A DNA stretch of 64,000 nucleotides from Strongylocentrotus purpuratus. Its lineage: Eukaryota; Echinodermata; Echinoidea; Camarodonta; Strongylocentrotidae. Below are positions 34,920 to 47,300 of the stretch, piece by piece; position 1 is the first letter of the stretch, and every line of letters starts with the position of its first letter. The translations under genes were made by a program, and so were the position numbers. The DNA lies in the NCBI RefSeq assembly GCF_000002235.5, contig NW_022145606.1:21478539-21542538 (forward strand), given 5' to 3'. The notes beneath the pieces are model-generated. The model made no database searches. It saw only the letters and a program-made list of their open reading frames with translations, and was not told where the DNA came from.

Positions 34920-35115
34920 CTTCTTATTCTCCTCCTCCCCTTCTTCGTCTTCTTCTTATTATTTTTCTTTGTCATTTTCTTCTTCTTCTTCACCTTTTTC
35001 TTCTCATCCTCTTCCTTCTCTCTCCTCCTCCTCATTCTTCTTCTTCTTTTTCTTTTTCGCTTTTGTGTTCTGTTTCTTCTTCTCTTCCTTCTTATTGTTT
35101 TTCTTTTCCCCCTGT
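34920..35115 (+). repeat. TTC/CTT-rich pyrimidine tract
   Basis: About 190 nt almost free of purines (TTCTTCTTCTTC, CTCCTCCTC). Creates a Ser/Phe/Leu-only frame that is not a gene. Confidence 0.9.
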
Positions 35116-38100
35116 CCTCGTCCGCCGTTAGGTGTCGGTGATGATTTCTTCTCTGTTTTTCAATTCAATAACTTAAAAGTGGGCGAATGGCACAAGTATA
35201 CTGACATGACTGAGAAACAGAACATGATACCATTCTCTTTTCAGTCATATAGGCTATATATATATACACGTAGGTCTGTCGAATCCATTTCGTTATTTTT
35301 TCCTCTCAAACCAATTTTGTTTGCTTTCTGAATCAAGTATTCTCCAAATCAAACAAATCAGTGTACATATCTTCTCATAATGTCAACACTCGAATTAATA
35401 TGATTGAGTGGTGTCGGGTCAAAATTGATGGAAATTTATGTACCAATTCAGATGCCCTTCAGGCTTCACGGGAGATACACACTCCTGTATATACAGTGTG
35501 TTATTCTAAAAAGGATACTCGAATTCTCCCAACAATTACTGGAAATTTGATTTCGTCCTGATTAATTGTTATTAGTCATGTCAAAGTACAATTCATCCTC
35601 TTTCATATGTTGTGATATTGTCATACATGAAAGAATTTGAACGGTTTTATTTTAAAGTGAATGATGTCAAAAGTATGTGTAGTTAACACAGAGAAATAAT
35701 GCGTAATGTATGTCCATTTTAGTATATTTGCAAACGAGCGAAACAAAATACCGAGACACAAAGCAAAGCTGAGTGATATTTCTTGATTTGTTTTAATATT
35801 CATACTCTTTCAAAATTTTAGTAACCTTTAATAAGACATGAGTCCATATGGCCCGAATGGACAGAAAAATCTGATTTAAGAACAGAATGGAAATGAATGT
35901 GGGGAGAGATTCAATGAATGGCCATTCATTGTGTTGATGCATAGATCCATCTCTCGTGGGCGAATCAATTTTTATATTACTGGTTTAAAATGATTTTAAT
36001 TCGATCTCAGGCTTTACCATCACAATATAATATGATTTGAAAGGGCATAAAATCTCCTTGTTAGGATACATTATAATACTTACATTTTCATATAATTTAT
36101 GTGTATTTGACGAGATGTTGCAGGAGGATTGTTTGTTCCCTTTTTGTTTAGAGGAAAGACATTGTATAATTTATATACATTAGTTGGGAGTTAGGAATAT
36201 GATGAATGCTCACGTTAACTTGTGTATGATCTTCCATTGTAAATAATTATTTTAAAAATTCATAGAAAACTAAGGTGCAGGATATAGTTTTTTTTTTGTG
36301 GGGTTTTCAGAAATATTTCTAAACACATCATGCATTTCAAGAGATTATCTGACAAGCGTTTAATTCAAGCCAAATCGCACGAATTGTCCTCTTTATAATA
36401 TGCCCAACTGGCCCCTTTATATTGTGTATTATTAAAATAATGGAAAGTAAAGTTCTTAAGTGACACAGAAATTAGGAATGTTCATTTCATGACATTTTAA
36501 AAACAAGCGGCATCGGCGCTCGTAAGGGTGAATAACGGGGATAGTGAATACATGACATACAAATATCTCTTCTTTTCCTTTTATAGAAATAGTCCCCTTA
36601 CTTCTAATTAAAACTAGATAATTCTGAAATTTCGATGATTTATACATGAGTTCATTAACTCTCTAGGCAATTATACAAATAACTTTGAATTACACTAACG
36701 TGGTTTTTCTTTTAATATGCTGGATCTGTGTTTACTTCAAAACAAATAACTGTTCATCTGAGTTATCGTTACTGCCGGGACTTTTAAGAATGAATCAATA
36801 ATTAAGAAATTTTGTTTTATTGCAAGGGGGATGAGTTTATTTGGAGGATGCGATTATTAACAATGTACAACAAATTAAAGTATTTAACATTACTTACCTC
36901 ACTCAGAAACTTGCATCTATTATGTAGGTGCTGAGCATGTCCACTTTAACGATAGGGTACGGAAAAATACCCGATTAACAGAATAAGAGAGTCAGATTAT
37001 ACCTTGGTAGAATGGTTTTACACCAGTCGCCAAAGTTACGATCCGTTTTTGAAATCACGTATAGATAGAAAATGCGTGTTGATCTCGAATGCAATCTTTT
37101 TCAAAATCCTGCTTTTGGGGATCGTGCCACGAATTGATATCTTTTTACGCGAGACAAACTCAGGCGTCTTGCTATTAAGGCCATGCTCATATAAATTAAC
37201 TATTCTAAATGCGGTCCAGTTATCAGAAGTTGTATTTACACAGCGGCAACCTCTTACGATATTACTACATCAATTATGGCGTCTGTTTGTTTGAGGCTTT
37301 AAATAGTCGTACGCATGCGCAGTAATGGCTCAGAAATGGACAAAATATATTATCACTGGATTTATGCAAAGCATCACTATGAAAATCATAACAATGAAGT
37401 AGCGGTATAGTAGCAGGAGGAGGAGGAGGAGGAATGGAAGGAGGAGGGCTATATTGCTAGTTTAAAAGAGTTTTAGTTCGATGATCTCAGGTTTTTTTCA
37501 GCAGAATTATATTTTTCTTCGAAATAACGCCATTGTATCCATTGTATATTATGAGGTCTAAGGGCCAAGTCATGGCAGGGACAATTGCAGAAATGCATCG
37601 AGCATTCATCGGAAGTCCTCCTACCATTTGTAGTCTCCTGTCTCTTATCACGGTCCATGCTCTTATGTACATAGTTGCGACTGATAAAAATCAATTTCTA
37701 CTCTGTATAAGACGCGGGGCCCTGATCTCACATGTAACCTTATCTTTATGAGATAAAAAATGCATGACATTGCATTACATGCCTATTTTCCCCACTATTA
37801 AAAAAAAAAATCATTCTTTCATTTTCGGTAGCATAGGTACGGGGGCATGGCGGGGGCGGTGGGCACACACCCTTACCCATGTTGACGAAAACAGGGAAAG
37901 GCAAAATAGAGGGATAAGGGGACTTGAATTCAGATGAAAGGACCCTTCTCACACCCTCTACTCCCTAACGATATACCTTGTTTCTTTGTATTTCATCCAC
38001 CAAGTGAGACTGGTGCATCTTTCCTTCAAAAAAGGGGGGGAGGGCCCTTCAATGGCTTGGCCAACATCCGTCATGTCTGAGCTTGACTCGATTTACTCGT

Positions 38101-38120
38101 CTAAAGACACATTCATTCAA

Positions 38121-38303
38121 AATTGCTTTTGATGATTACCTGTGTTCACATTGATGTGCGTTTTATATGTATTGTAGTTTGTAGGTTTATTTACAATTTT
38201 TTTGTTTTGTTTATCAGTCTATTCTGTTTGTTATAGCGCTTAGAGACTTTGGTGGTAAGCGCTTTATAAGTAACGTTTTTATTATTATTATTATTATTAT
38301 TAT
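38121..38303 (+). mobile_element. Retroposon 3' end with (ATT)n tail, copy 2
   Basis: TAGCGCTTAGAGACTTTGGT, AAGCGCTTTATAAGTAACG, then (ATT)8. Same family as 24750-24950. Confidence 0.65.
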
Positions 38304-38548
38304 CATAATGATGAAGCTAAACCTGAAACTCATTTATATGATGCGTGCATGCACTTCAATTCTCTTCTCTCATTCTAATCATACATAAAAGGGTGATGTT
38401 TGATATCACGTGTATGAAGAAATATAATTCTACTGGAAAACGGAATAACATTTTTCTTCCTCCAGTTTTCAACAAATCAATCATACAATTTATTATTTAG
38501 CAAATGATTTCCTCTTTTCCTTGACGGAAAAAAATGGGTATTTATCCA

Positions 38549-38652
38549 CCTCTCTCTCTCTCTCTCTCTCTCTATCTCTATCTCTCTCTCTCTCTCCCTC
38601 TATCTCTCTATCTCTCTCTCTCTCTCTATCTCTCTCCATCTATATCTCTCTC

Positions 38653-38686
<34 letters not shown>

Positions 38687-38752
38687 CCTCTATCTCTCTC
38701 TCTCTCTCTCTCTCTATCTCGCTCTATCTCTCTCTCTCTATCTCTCTTTTTT
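38549..38752 (+). repeat. Compound (CT)n/(ATCT)n microsatellite
   Basis: About 200 nt of CTCTCT with regular TATCTC interruptions. Frames across it encode only Ser/Leu/Tyr and are rejected as genes. Confidence 0.95.
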
Positions 38753-40004
38753 TACGAGTTTATTGCTTACACTTTATTCAGATATGAGATTTGACAATAT
38801 GAATAGTAATAATATATGACCAATGATAATAAAAAGTACCCCAAAAAGGAATTTAATATCGTAATTCAAATCGAAGATGACATACATATTTTTAAAGCAA
38901 CATCTATGAAAAGCTCAGTAGACAAGAATTGTTAGATAAATATTAAATAAATGAGTTTTACCCCCCAAAATATAATAATATAGTAAGATAAGAAACTGAA
39001 TATCTTTCCTAATGGAAGTACTGTAAGAAATGTAAATAAAATGCAAGCTACGTTCTAGTTGTAATTGAAAGTATCTCTGAAAAGGCTAGGATATAATACA
39101 TGAATAGCTAGTTTACCCCTCCACAAGAAAAACAAAATATATATATATAATAACACTAATAACAATAGTTAGGACCTGCTGCTACTAAGATGCTCAAGAC
39201 TATTACATCTACAAAGTGCAATGATTAAGTCAAGGAAAATATATATTGATAAAAACATGGTATTTTTCTTTGAAAAGGAGGTCAAATGGTCGAAGTTCGG
39301 CAAGTCAATTTACATGAAATTAAATAACTTTTAATCTTGTTATGGCAATTAAAAGGACCATTTAAAGATAGTTTAGCTGTGAACGTAAAAAATAGCTGGA
39401 ATTACTGTAGTTTGCATCACTATAGTGATACTAGTGCTCATATTTCAGGATCGTCAGGTCAAAGGTCAAAGGTCGTAAAGATCGATTGACATGTACGTAT
39501 ATATTTGTTTTGCTCTCCGTTATATTCCAATAACTATTCAAGCCATGAACTTAACCCGAGTTAAGCGGAGGCAAATTGAAGACGCAGTCGCATTTGTCTC
39601 ATGTGTATACTGCGTGTTGCACTTAATTGTTTGTCATTTTAAAGTCATTATTTCACAAACATAATTTGCAACGATTAAATTAGTGAATTAAACTGTTTGT
39701 TTAGACAGTGTGTATCAAAGAAACGCACAGTATCAAATATGTAGTATGTCGAAATTAAAATTCTTTTCGATCACTGATTTTTGTTGTTGAGAAATGTAAC
39801 ATAAATATTCCGGTTTACATAAGCATCTTCTAAGCATCTTATCTAGAAATGTGTCATATATTTTACAATTCAAATACATAAATACAATAAAAGTTTTATA
39901 GTGGAATAAGAATGCACTTTAATTACTGCGATTATAACATTGTCAAGTAAGATAGTGATATATACAATAAAAATTGGTTCCCAATAAAAATATTAAAAAA
40001 CAAC

Positions 40005-40780
40005 AGAAAAGGGATGCAGCCATTTGGGGGGATGTTTAGAAAGTATTAATAGTATAAATAGAATTATCTTAAATAGTTTACAAATATGAAATAAGAGGAT
40101 GCAGCCATATTTGAACAAGAGAAGTGAGTGAATTTGGGCAAATGCTTAGAAAATATTAATAGTATAAAAGGTAAACACCTCAAATAATATACAAATATGA
40201 AATAATAATAGGATGCAGCCATATTTTGGCAACAGAAGTGAATTTGGACAAATTTTTGGAAATTATTAATAATGTAAATATAAGTCTGTGAATATTGATG
40301 TGCATCCCCTCTTTCTTTTCTCTTCTTTTTCTGTCTTTTCCCCCTTTTACCAATATTTTGTTCCTCCATATTTGTATTATTATGTATCCTTTGAGGGTAG
40401 TCATACTATCAAGCTTTGCTTATTTTGTCAACCCTCCTGTTTGATGTTCTCGCTTAGTTACACACAACCTTACTTTATTCTACATATATTCTTTTGTCAT
40501 GTGTGAATTTGCAATATTTGTTTGTTATATATTTGTAAAAATGCAAAAGAAAAAGAAAATCAAACAGAAATAAATAAATCAAATTAAAAAAAATCAAATC
40601 AAAACACATCAAATAATATATAGATATGAAATAATAGGATGTAGCCATATTTTGGCAACCGAAGTGAATTTGGACAAATTTTTGGAAATTATTAATAATG
40701 TAAATGGAAAACACATCAAATAATATACAAATATGAAATAAGAGGATGCAGCCATATTTGGGCAAGAGAAGTAGATGTGA
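40005..40780. repeat. Interrupted tandem array, unit about 110 bp
   Basis: The unit GGATGCAGCCATATTT.. AAGTGAATTTGGACAAATTT.. ATTATTAATAATGTAAAT.. AATATACAAATATGAAATAA recurs about five times (starts near 40015, 40101, 40212, 40638, 40745). An unrelated stretch with a LINE-like tail at 40290-40610 splits the array. Confidence 0.75.
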
Positions 40781-40782
40781 AA

Positions 40783-41135
40783 AATGTTTTCACAACCATT
40801 TTGAATTTTCCTAACCATTTTTCCATGAAAATAAGACATAAGACAGGCTTCTAACAATCTTTCAACACTTAAATGTCTAAAATGGTATATATATAGCATA
40901 TGTATTGCTTTGTGACACTTTACAATCACCTAACATGTAATTAAATAGTAATATTATAGTTGGGAGAATTAAGGAATCGATCAGATCAATTTTTTAAATG
41001 TTTATCATTAATAATGGTATGTTTTCACTCAAACTTTCAGATTATCTTAACTTGTACATCTTGCATTGAAGTCACTACCTTAACACCATTTTCTCTCATC
41101 TGAACAATTTTACCAAGTTCCTTTCAGAAAATGTT
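40783..41135 (+). repeat. 340-bp dispersed repeat, copy 1
   Basis: Direct repeat of 43050-43395. Shared runs include ATTAAGGAATCGATCAGATC, ATTAATAATGGTATGTTTTC and ACACCATTTTCTCTCATCTG. Confidence 0.8.
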
Positions 41136-41426
41136 TAGACACACATCTACCATAAATTTAATTTTTGCAAATATGTTTTCATACAACCCCTGTCTATTAC
41201 GTCATCAATAACTACAGAAAGTGAAACTTTCTGTTTGGAGCAATTTGGAGAGGAGCTCGCAAGATACGTCACAGTGTTGCCAATTTGTGTTTCCCTTAAA
41301 TTAGAATGACATATTGCTCAAACTATCACTACTTTGTTTCACTATTGTTTCTTCGTCAATTAGTAACGAGGATGAAAACGGAACGGTCTTCGTCGAGACC
41401 TATGATAAGCATGATATTGGAAATGG

Positions 41427-41576
41427 AGGGCGTTTCACAAAACTTGTCATTAGTGACAAGAGAAAGTTTTTGTTATAAGCTACTGAAATCCTTGCTTCTG
41501 ATTGGTTATCAGCATATTTGTCACTGATTTTTTTTTCATTTGTCATTGAAAAAAAGGCTTTGTGAAACATCCCCCT
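41427..41576. mobile_element. 150-bp MITE, relative of 785-934
   Basis: Left GGGCGTTTCACAAAACTTGT, right complement GGGGGATGTTTCACAAAGCC. The interior GTTATAAGCTACTGAAATC parallels TTATAAGTTACTGAAATC in the first copy. It lies 0.12 kb downstream of the ZIP stop. Confidence 0.65.
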
Positions 41577-41591
41577 GATGTCGATAGCGAT

Positions 41592-41733
41592 GTTGGTTAT
41601 TAGAGAGCGATGCTGATGGCGTCTTCGTAGAGGGCGATGTTGGTTATTAGAGAGCAATGCTGATGACGATTTCGTAGAGGGCGATGTTGGTTAATTAGAG
41701 AGCGATGCTGATGGCGTCCTCGTAGAGGGCGAT
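41592..41733 (-). repeat. Tandem triplication of the ZIP gene 3' coding end
   Basis: Three head-to-tail units: 41686-41733 (48 nt), 41639-41685 (47 nt) and 41592-41638 (47 nt), plus a partial fourth. Each on the minus strand reads ATCGCCCTCTACGA..., ATCAGCATYGCTCTCTAA, then TAACCAAC. Only the first is in the gene; the others follow its stop. Confidence 0.9.
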
Positions 41734-41829
41734 GATGAGGATGAGGAGGATCCCGAGCAGAAAGCCAAAGTTCTGAAGGCAGAAGATGATTCCTTTTCTC
41801 TCTCCTTTGTAGGCATGGAGAAGAGGAAG
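41695..41829 (-). CDS. ZIP exon k (TM8, stop)
   Basis: Acceptor TTTCCAG, 135 nt to TAA. It encodes [20 protein letters not shown], then [16 protein letters not shown] and DAISIAL. Confidence 0.93.
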   Translation of the reverse strand, partial: LPLLHAYKGERKGIIFCLQNFGFLLGILLILIIALYEDAISIAL

Positions 41830-44272
41830 CTGGAAACGAAATAAAATAAAAAATATTATATTAATAATAATAATAATTATAATTATAATAACGATAACAA
41901 TAACGATAACAATAACGATAACAATAATAATCATAATGAAAATAATGATAGTCATCGTTGGTTCTTGTATAGCGCTTATAATGTCTGTCAGACTTCGAGG
42001 AGAATGAAATCCCCAAACTATTAGCCCACTATCTTATTCAAAATCATCAGCCATCAATAAACAAATCTTGAAATCGAATTTTTGCTGAACTTACCATGTG
42101 CACTAGTCCAACGTAGAGGAACGTGCCGGCAGTAGCAGCGAAAATCCATTCCCGCGCGTTCTGCGTCTGCGCAAGAGGGATCCCGACCCACAGACCGACG
42201 AAACACGTGCATGCGGACAAGAGATTCCAAAACACCGCTGTGGACAAGCGCATGCCCTGGTTGAGGAGAACAGCTAAGTCACCTGCAAAGAACAAGGAAT
42301 TATAGAGAATGCAACGAAAATAAGCATAGGAAGAAATTAAATCCCTATATATTCCACACAAATAATCTCTCTGTGCTTCATTGTACCGTGAAACATGCCT
42401 ATAAAGACCACCCAAGGGAGACAAGAAAAGTGGTCTTTATAGGCAGGTGGTCTATATGTACAGGTTCCTTTAGTACATGTTTCAAGGAAGAATCCTTTTC
42501 AAGGGAAACAGAAAATGGGGTCTTTTTAGACAGGTAGTGTTTCTATACAGGTGGTCAGTAAAGCAGGTTTGACTGTATTTAGTAGTTAGGCCTACTTAAC
42601 TTATGTGTGACATTTACAAGAGTCCAACAGTTTGTTGTTGACCGAGTACAGAGAAGAAAAATTATTACATTTCAAAATTCACAACAAAGTAGGTCATTCA
42701 TCAATTTGAGAAATATAGAGTAGGATTATTCAAAGGTAGAGCACTTTATTAAGACAGTGTATTCTACTGACATTACTTAAGATTAACGTATACTGCCATC
42801 TGCTGCTCGCGACGGCTCGATGTGTCGACAGCCATGTCGCACAATGCATCACCAACTGATTAGCACGCGTGATATGTGCATGGGTACATGAACCGGAAGT
42901 CGTTCTATGTCTACGCATCAACCGAAAGATGGTGCGATTTGAAAATACATTTCAGCAGTGGTATAGCGATGTCGTTGAAATATCCTGCCTTTAAAGTAAC
43001 TCGGTAACATTGTTGAATAAAAAAAACTGTTTGATTTTTCTAGGAAACGTTTTCTAGGAAATGTATTATAGTATTCCCGACCATTTTTCGATTTCCCCAA
43101 CTGTTTTTCCATGAAAATAAGATAATAGTTCAACACTTAAATGTCTGGAATGGTATATAGAGACTATTCATTGTTTTGTGACGATTAACATTCTCCTAAA
43201 ATGTAATTAAATTGTAATAATATAGTTGGAAGAATTAAGGAATCGATCAGATCAGTTTTCCCCAATTTGTATCATTAATAATGGTATGTTTTCACTCAAA
43301 CTGTCAGATTATCTTTGATTATACATCTAACATTGAAGTCACTATATAGCACCATTTTCTCTCATCTGAGCATAGTCACCAAGTCCCTTTAAGCCCCACT
43401 GCACTTTTAAGCCCCACTGCACTTTGTATAGCTACTTGGGCCCTCTATATAGCAAACAATTATTATGCCTAATTGGTGCATGTTGGTCTCCCATGATCCT
43501 CTTTTTCTTATGTTAATTGAGATATGATTTGATGAGATAACCACCCGTTAGTGACCTTGCAAGGAGGTCTAATTCCCCTGGCCAAACTAGTGCAGACGGA
43601 ATTTAAGATCCATCGTTACTTACCTAGCTCGTGGGGCAGCTCGTGGCAGAAGACAGCGATAGTTGTGCTGAGACCCGCCGGGATGCCGATGGTGAAGGCG
43701 GCTCCGATCGCCAGTCCGTCTCCGAAGTTATGCAGGGCATCTCCCATCACGATCATCAAAGGCACTGTACCACAACCTTTAGAAACAAACATATTAAAGA
43801 TAAAGTTGAGTTCTGGTAAAAAAGGGAAAATGTATTCTCACAGAATCAAACGAAACTTACACTGAATGTTCAAGATTACAAATAAATGTCATTTGCCAAA
43901 TAATTTTGGAAGAAAATGTATACTGGCTGAGTAATGAGCATAAAAAGATAAGGAAATCAAGGTAAGTAGGCCCGACACCATTTGTGTAGTCCCATATACA
44001 TCTTTCTGTGTACAGTGTTTGTTACTTTAGCAAGATTTGGCCAAATCTACTATGATTTTGATGACTCCAGAACCATGCAGTACACACCAATACTAACAGG
44101 CTACATGAACAACTTTTTCTGATCCATTCCACACCTTTTCTTTCAAAATGCAATCGGATGTTCAACTTAGTCTTTAAAGAACTGTAGTGATGGATTATGG
44201 TTTGTGTAAAAGAGGGCTGGGATACCAATCCGGAAATAACTGACAGGATCAGAGTCGTTAATTGTTACATTT

Positions 44273-44306
<34 letters not shown>

Positions 44307-47300
44307 GCCTAATAGTCCACTCCAAATTTTATTAAACCGAAACGGAAATTCTTTTTGCCCAATTGATCGTGAGCCCGGCAGCCACTGAGCAGCGCCAGAT
44401 CGACGTTGCTCTATCCCTTATTGTTGAACGCCAAACAAGGTAGCAACAACTCCCATCTTTTAACGTCTTTTGGTATGACGCGGCCGGGGTTCGAACCCAC
44501 GACCTCCCGGTTGTAAGGCGGACGCTCTACTGACTGAGCCAACACTCCGATTCGATTGGATCCAAATTTGAATAGGGAGAGCAACCATTATCGTATTTGA
44601 AGGAGGGGCAAGGGAGCACTTTGCCCTTCGTCACATTTTTTTCTTCAAAGACATATATATATATTTTTAATGAATTCAAGGTAGTGAGGTACTATGTGGA
44701 CATAAAATAGCCTAATCTCGTTATGATATGTGGCCATATCCAAGAAAGTCAAGTTTCGTTTTCTTACACTTGCAGAACTTAAATGAGAAAAGTTTAAGGT
44801 ATGCAGTTTTACCTTTCAAGCAATGACTCTGCGTTTCGTCACCATCCTCAGCATCGGTCTTTAAGAAGAAGAAAATACATTGTCAATATATATATATTTT
44901 GTTGTTTGAATATATAAAATATAAGATAAAGGTTATTTTAAAGGGCAATATGCCAGTTTTGAGAAAGCAGATGTTTAAATGAGCTTCAAATATCCACAGA
45001 TATTTGCACCTTTGAGATGTCCCACTTTGTACATTTTTGGATAATCACTACAAAATTGATAGAGATTTTGTTTTTTATTGAAAGACTTTATTTATTTAAT
45101 AAAACATGCACAAATGCAACTCAATTATTACAAATAAATATAACATAATGGTAAAAGGAAGCATGGTTACAGCATTTTGTACATGTTTCAGATTATCTAC
45201 TGATAAAACAAACTTTTTGTTTTTAACGTTTCAGCATATTCTTAAAGGAATATAAAATAATTGTTCTCCTTTTCATTTTCAGAGAATATATAAAGTTTCT
45301 TTTCAGTCTTGAAAGGTTTCAGTTAAATCAATTACTTTCAAATGCATATCTTGCATGTGCCATCTTGAAAATAATACTCTCAGTAGTGCGTCAACGAATG
45401 TGCCGTCGGTTCACAAATACAAAATGATACATAGCTTTCATGAGCATGTAGCAAGCATTCGTCTCGATGTCATTCAAATGTATTGAATACTTAATTTTAA
45501 ATAGCAGCTTTGTTTAGTATACTTAATGAAACAAGCAAAACAAATCGTTCTATGTCATTTCTAACGAACCCATATAACATTCAATATTTCATAAATATGA
45601 TGAATGATAAGAAACCTCAACTGTATGAAAATACCAATGATATCATTATTTTGTCGAAATGTCTACGATGTTCTTTATTCAAATATGATGACACTCTGGA
45701 AATGTCATTCCGTATTAATCACATGTACAAAACTAGACCGAATGCATAGTCTTCTTACCAGGTTTTTCTCCGAATCGGATACTTTGGATGTCTTCTGTAA
45801 TCCCGTGATTGGTGTCTGGGAAACCTGCATGGTGATAGACCTGTTGCCATGGGCATGCGAATGTTTGCAGCACTGATGGATGAAGAGTACAGAAAGATGA
45901 AATGGTTTAGAGAAATGCGTGAAACGTGTCCTTCAACCTCTTTGAAGGGTAAACAGAAAGGAAAAAGGGGTTTGGAGAAAGAAAGAGATTGAGAGATTGA
46001 GAGAGAGAGAGAGAGAGAGAGATAGCGAGAAAGATATAGATAGATAGATACAGAGAGAAAAAGAGAGACAATAGAGAGAGATATATATAATTTATATATA
46101 TATATAGAGAGAGAGAGAGAGTGCGCGTGTGAGAGAGTGAGAGGGAAAAGGAGAGAGAGAGGGGGAAGGGGAGGGAAAAAAAACCCTCACGCATTCTCCT
46201 CTAATCGGCACTTCTCATTATTTTTCTTCTTATTTTCATCATCATTATAATTATTAGTAGTAGTATTAGCAGTAGCCTAGTGGTAGTAGTATTATTATTG
46301 TTATTAGTAGTAGTAGTAGTAGAAGTAGTAGTAGTAGTAGTTGTAGACGTACGGTGGTAGTAGGAGTATTAGTAGTAGTACTACTACAACAACTATAACA
46401 GACTAACCGAGGTCAAGCTAGAAACTCTCTCCACCAGAAAGAAAGCATAGATCGCCATCTCGACCGCCAGGCATTTCCAGACGTAAGCTAGCTCGGGATT
46501 GGCCGGTCCGTGGACGGTGTGATCATGCCCAGAACTATCATGAGCATGCAAGCCAACAGCCTGGAATAAAATGAGATGATATCAATTATGAAGATTACAT
46601 GTAAACACCTTACCATTTTAAATGCATTCTGAAAAGAAAATAAAGGTAGACTTTGAAGAAAAATTGGGTGTAAAATTGTCTTTTGGAGGAATTACAAATT
46701 CAATATCAATAATCCATTTTGAGTACAGCTTAATGGAAAAGGCGATCAAGCAGAAATGTGTCATATTTTGGTGTACAAGTTGGTGTTTTGGTTCATTTTT
46801 GATTAGCATTTAGAAATTATTAACGGTTAAATTGTATGAAGTAAACAAAGGATCAACATAAGTGAAAATAAAATGGCGCGTATGGATCCCAACTCCAAAA
46901 GTTGGGTTCCGTACGTGCGCCCTATTCTAACCGTACGGTTAATACGCGTGCGTCAACTCGTCTACTCAACAAGCCGATTGACTGTTTACTGAAATTATAT
47001 TTAGACTGTAATATCTTTTTAAAAGACGTAACGTTTAAAGGCCCGCTGCACTACTTGTAGCTACTTGCGCCCTCTATATAACAAACAATGCATAATCGGT
47101 GACCATTGGTCCCCCATGATCCTCTTTTTCTTATGTTAACTGATTAACTGAGAGCTGAGTTGATGAGATAACCACCTGTCCAGTGACCTTGCAGGGCAGT
47201 CTAATCCCTCCTATAAACTACGGCAGATAAGCTTTAAAGCTCATAGATGGAATACATAATAGCGACAAGGAACCCCTTACATCAAGAGCCAAACTTGTGT

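Larger units (their letters stand above)
32464..41694. other. Intergenic region between rfx6 and the ZIP gene
   Basis: Nine kb without a recognisable gene. The first 130 bp upstream of rfx6 are GC-richer and probably hold its 5' UTR and promoter. The rest is AT-rich with LINE-tail fragments (32830-32945, 34030-34220), a palindromic-element relative (34625-34790), CT/TTC tracts and the 40.0-41.1 kb repeats. Short frames at 34889-35331 and 38521-38794 are low-complexity artefacts. Confidence 0.6.

Noticed and set aside
38521-38794. Two overlapping frames of Ser/Leu/Tyr
   Set aside because: Translated (CT)n/(ATCT)n microsatellite.
32464-41694. A missing gene between rfx6 and the ZIP gene
   Set aside because: I scanned both strands for recognisable domains and for exon-like stretches with good splice sites; only repeats and short random frames appeared.
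41592-41733. CRISPR-like regular repeats
   Set aside because: Contiguous tandem units without unique spacers, matching the neighbouring coding end, in an animal genome.
44486-44548. Possible tRNA gene
   Set aside because: A and B boxes are present, but no closed cloverleaf was evident by eye, and it runs into a SINE body with an (ATT)n tail.
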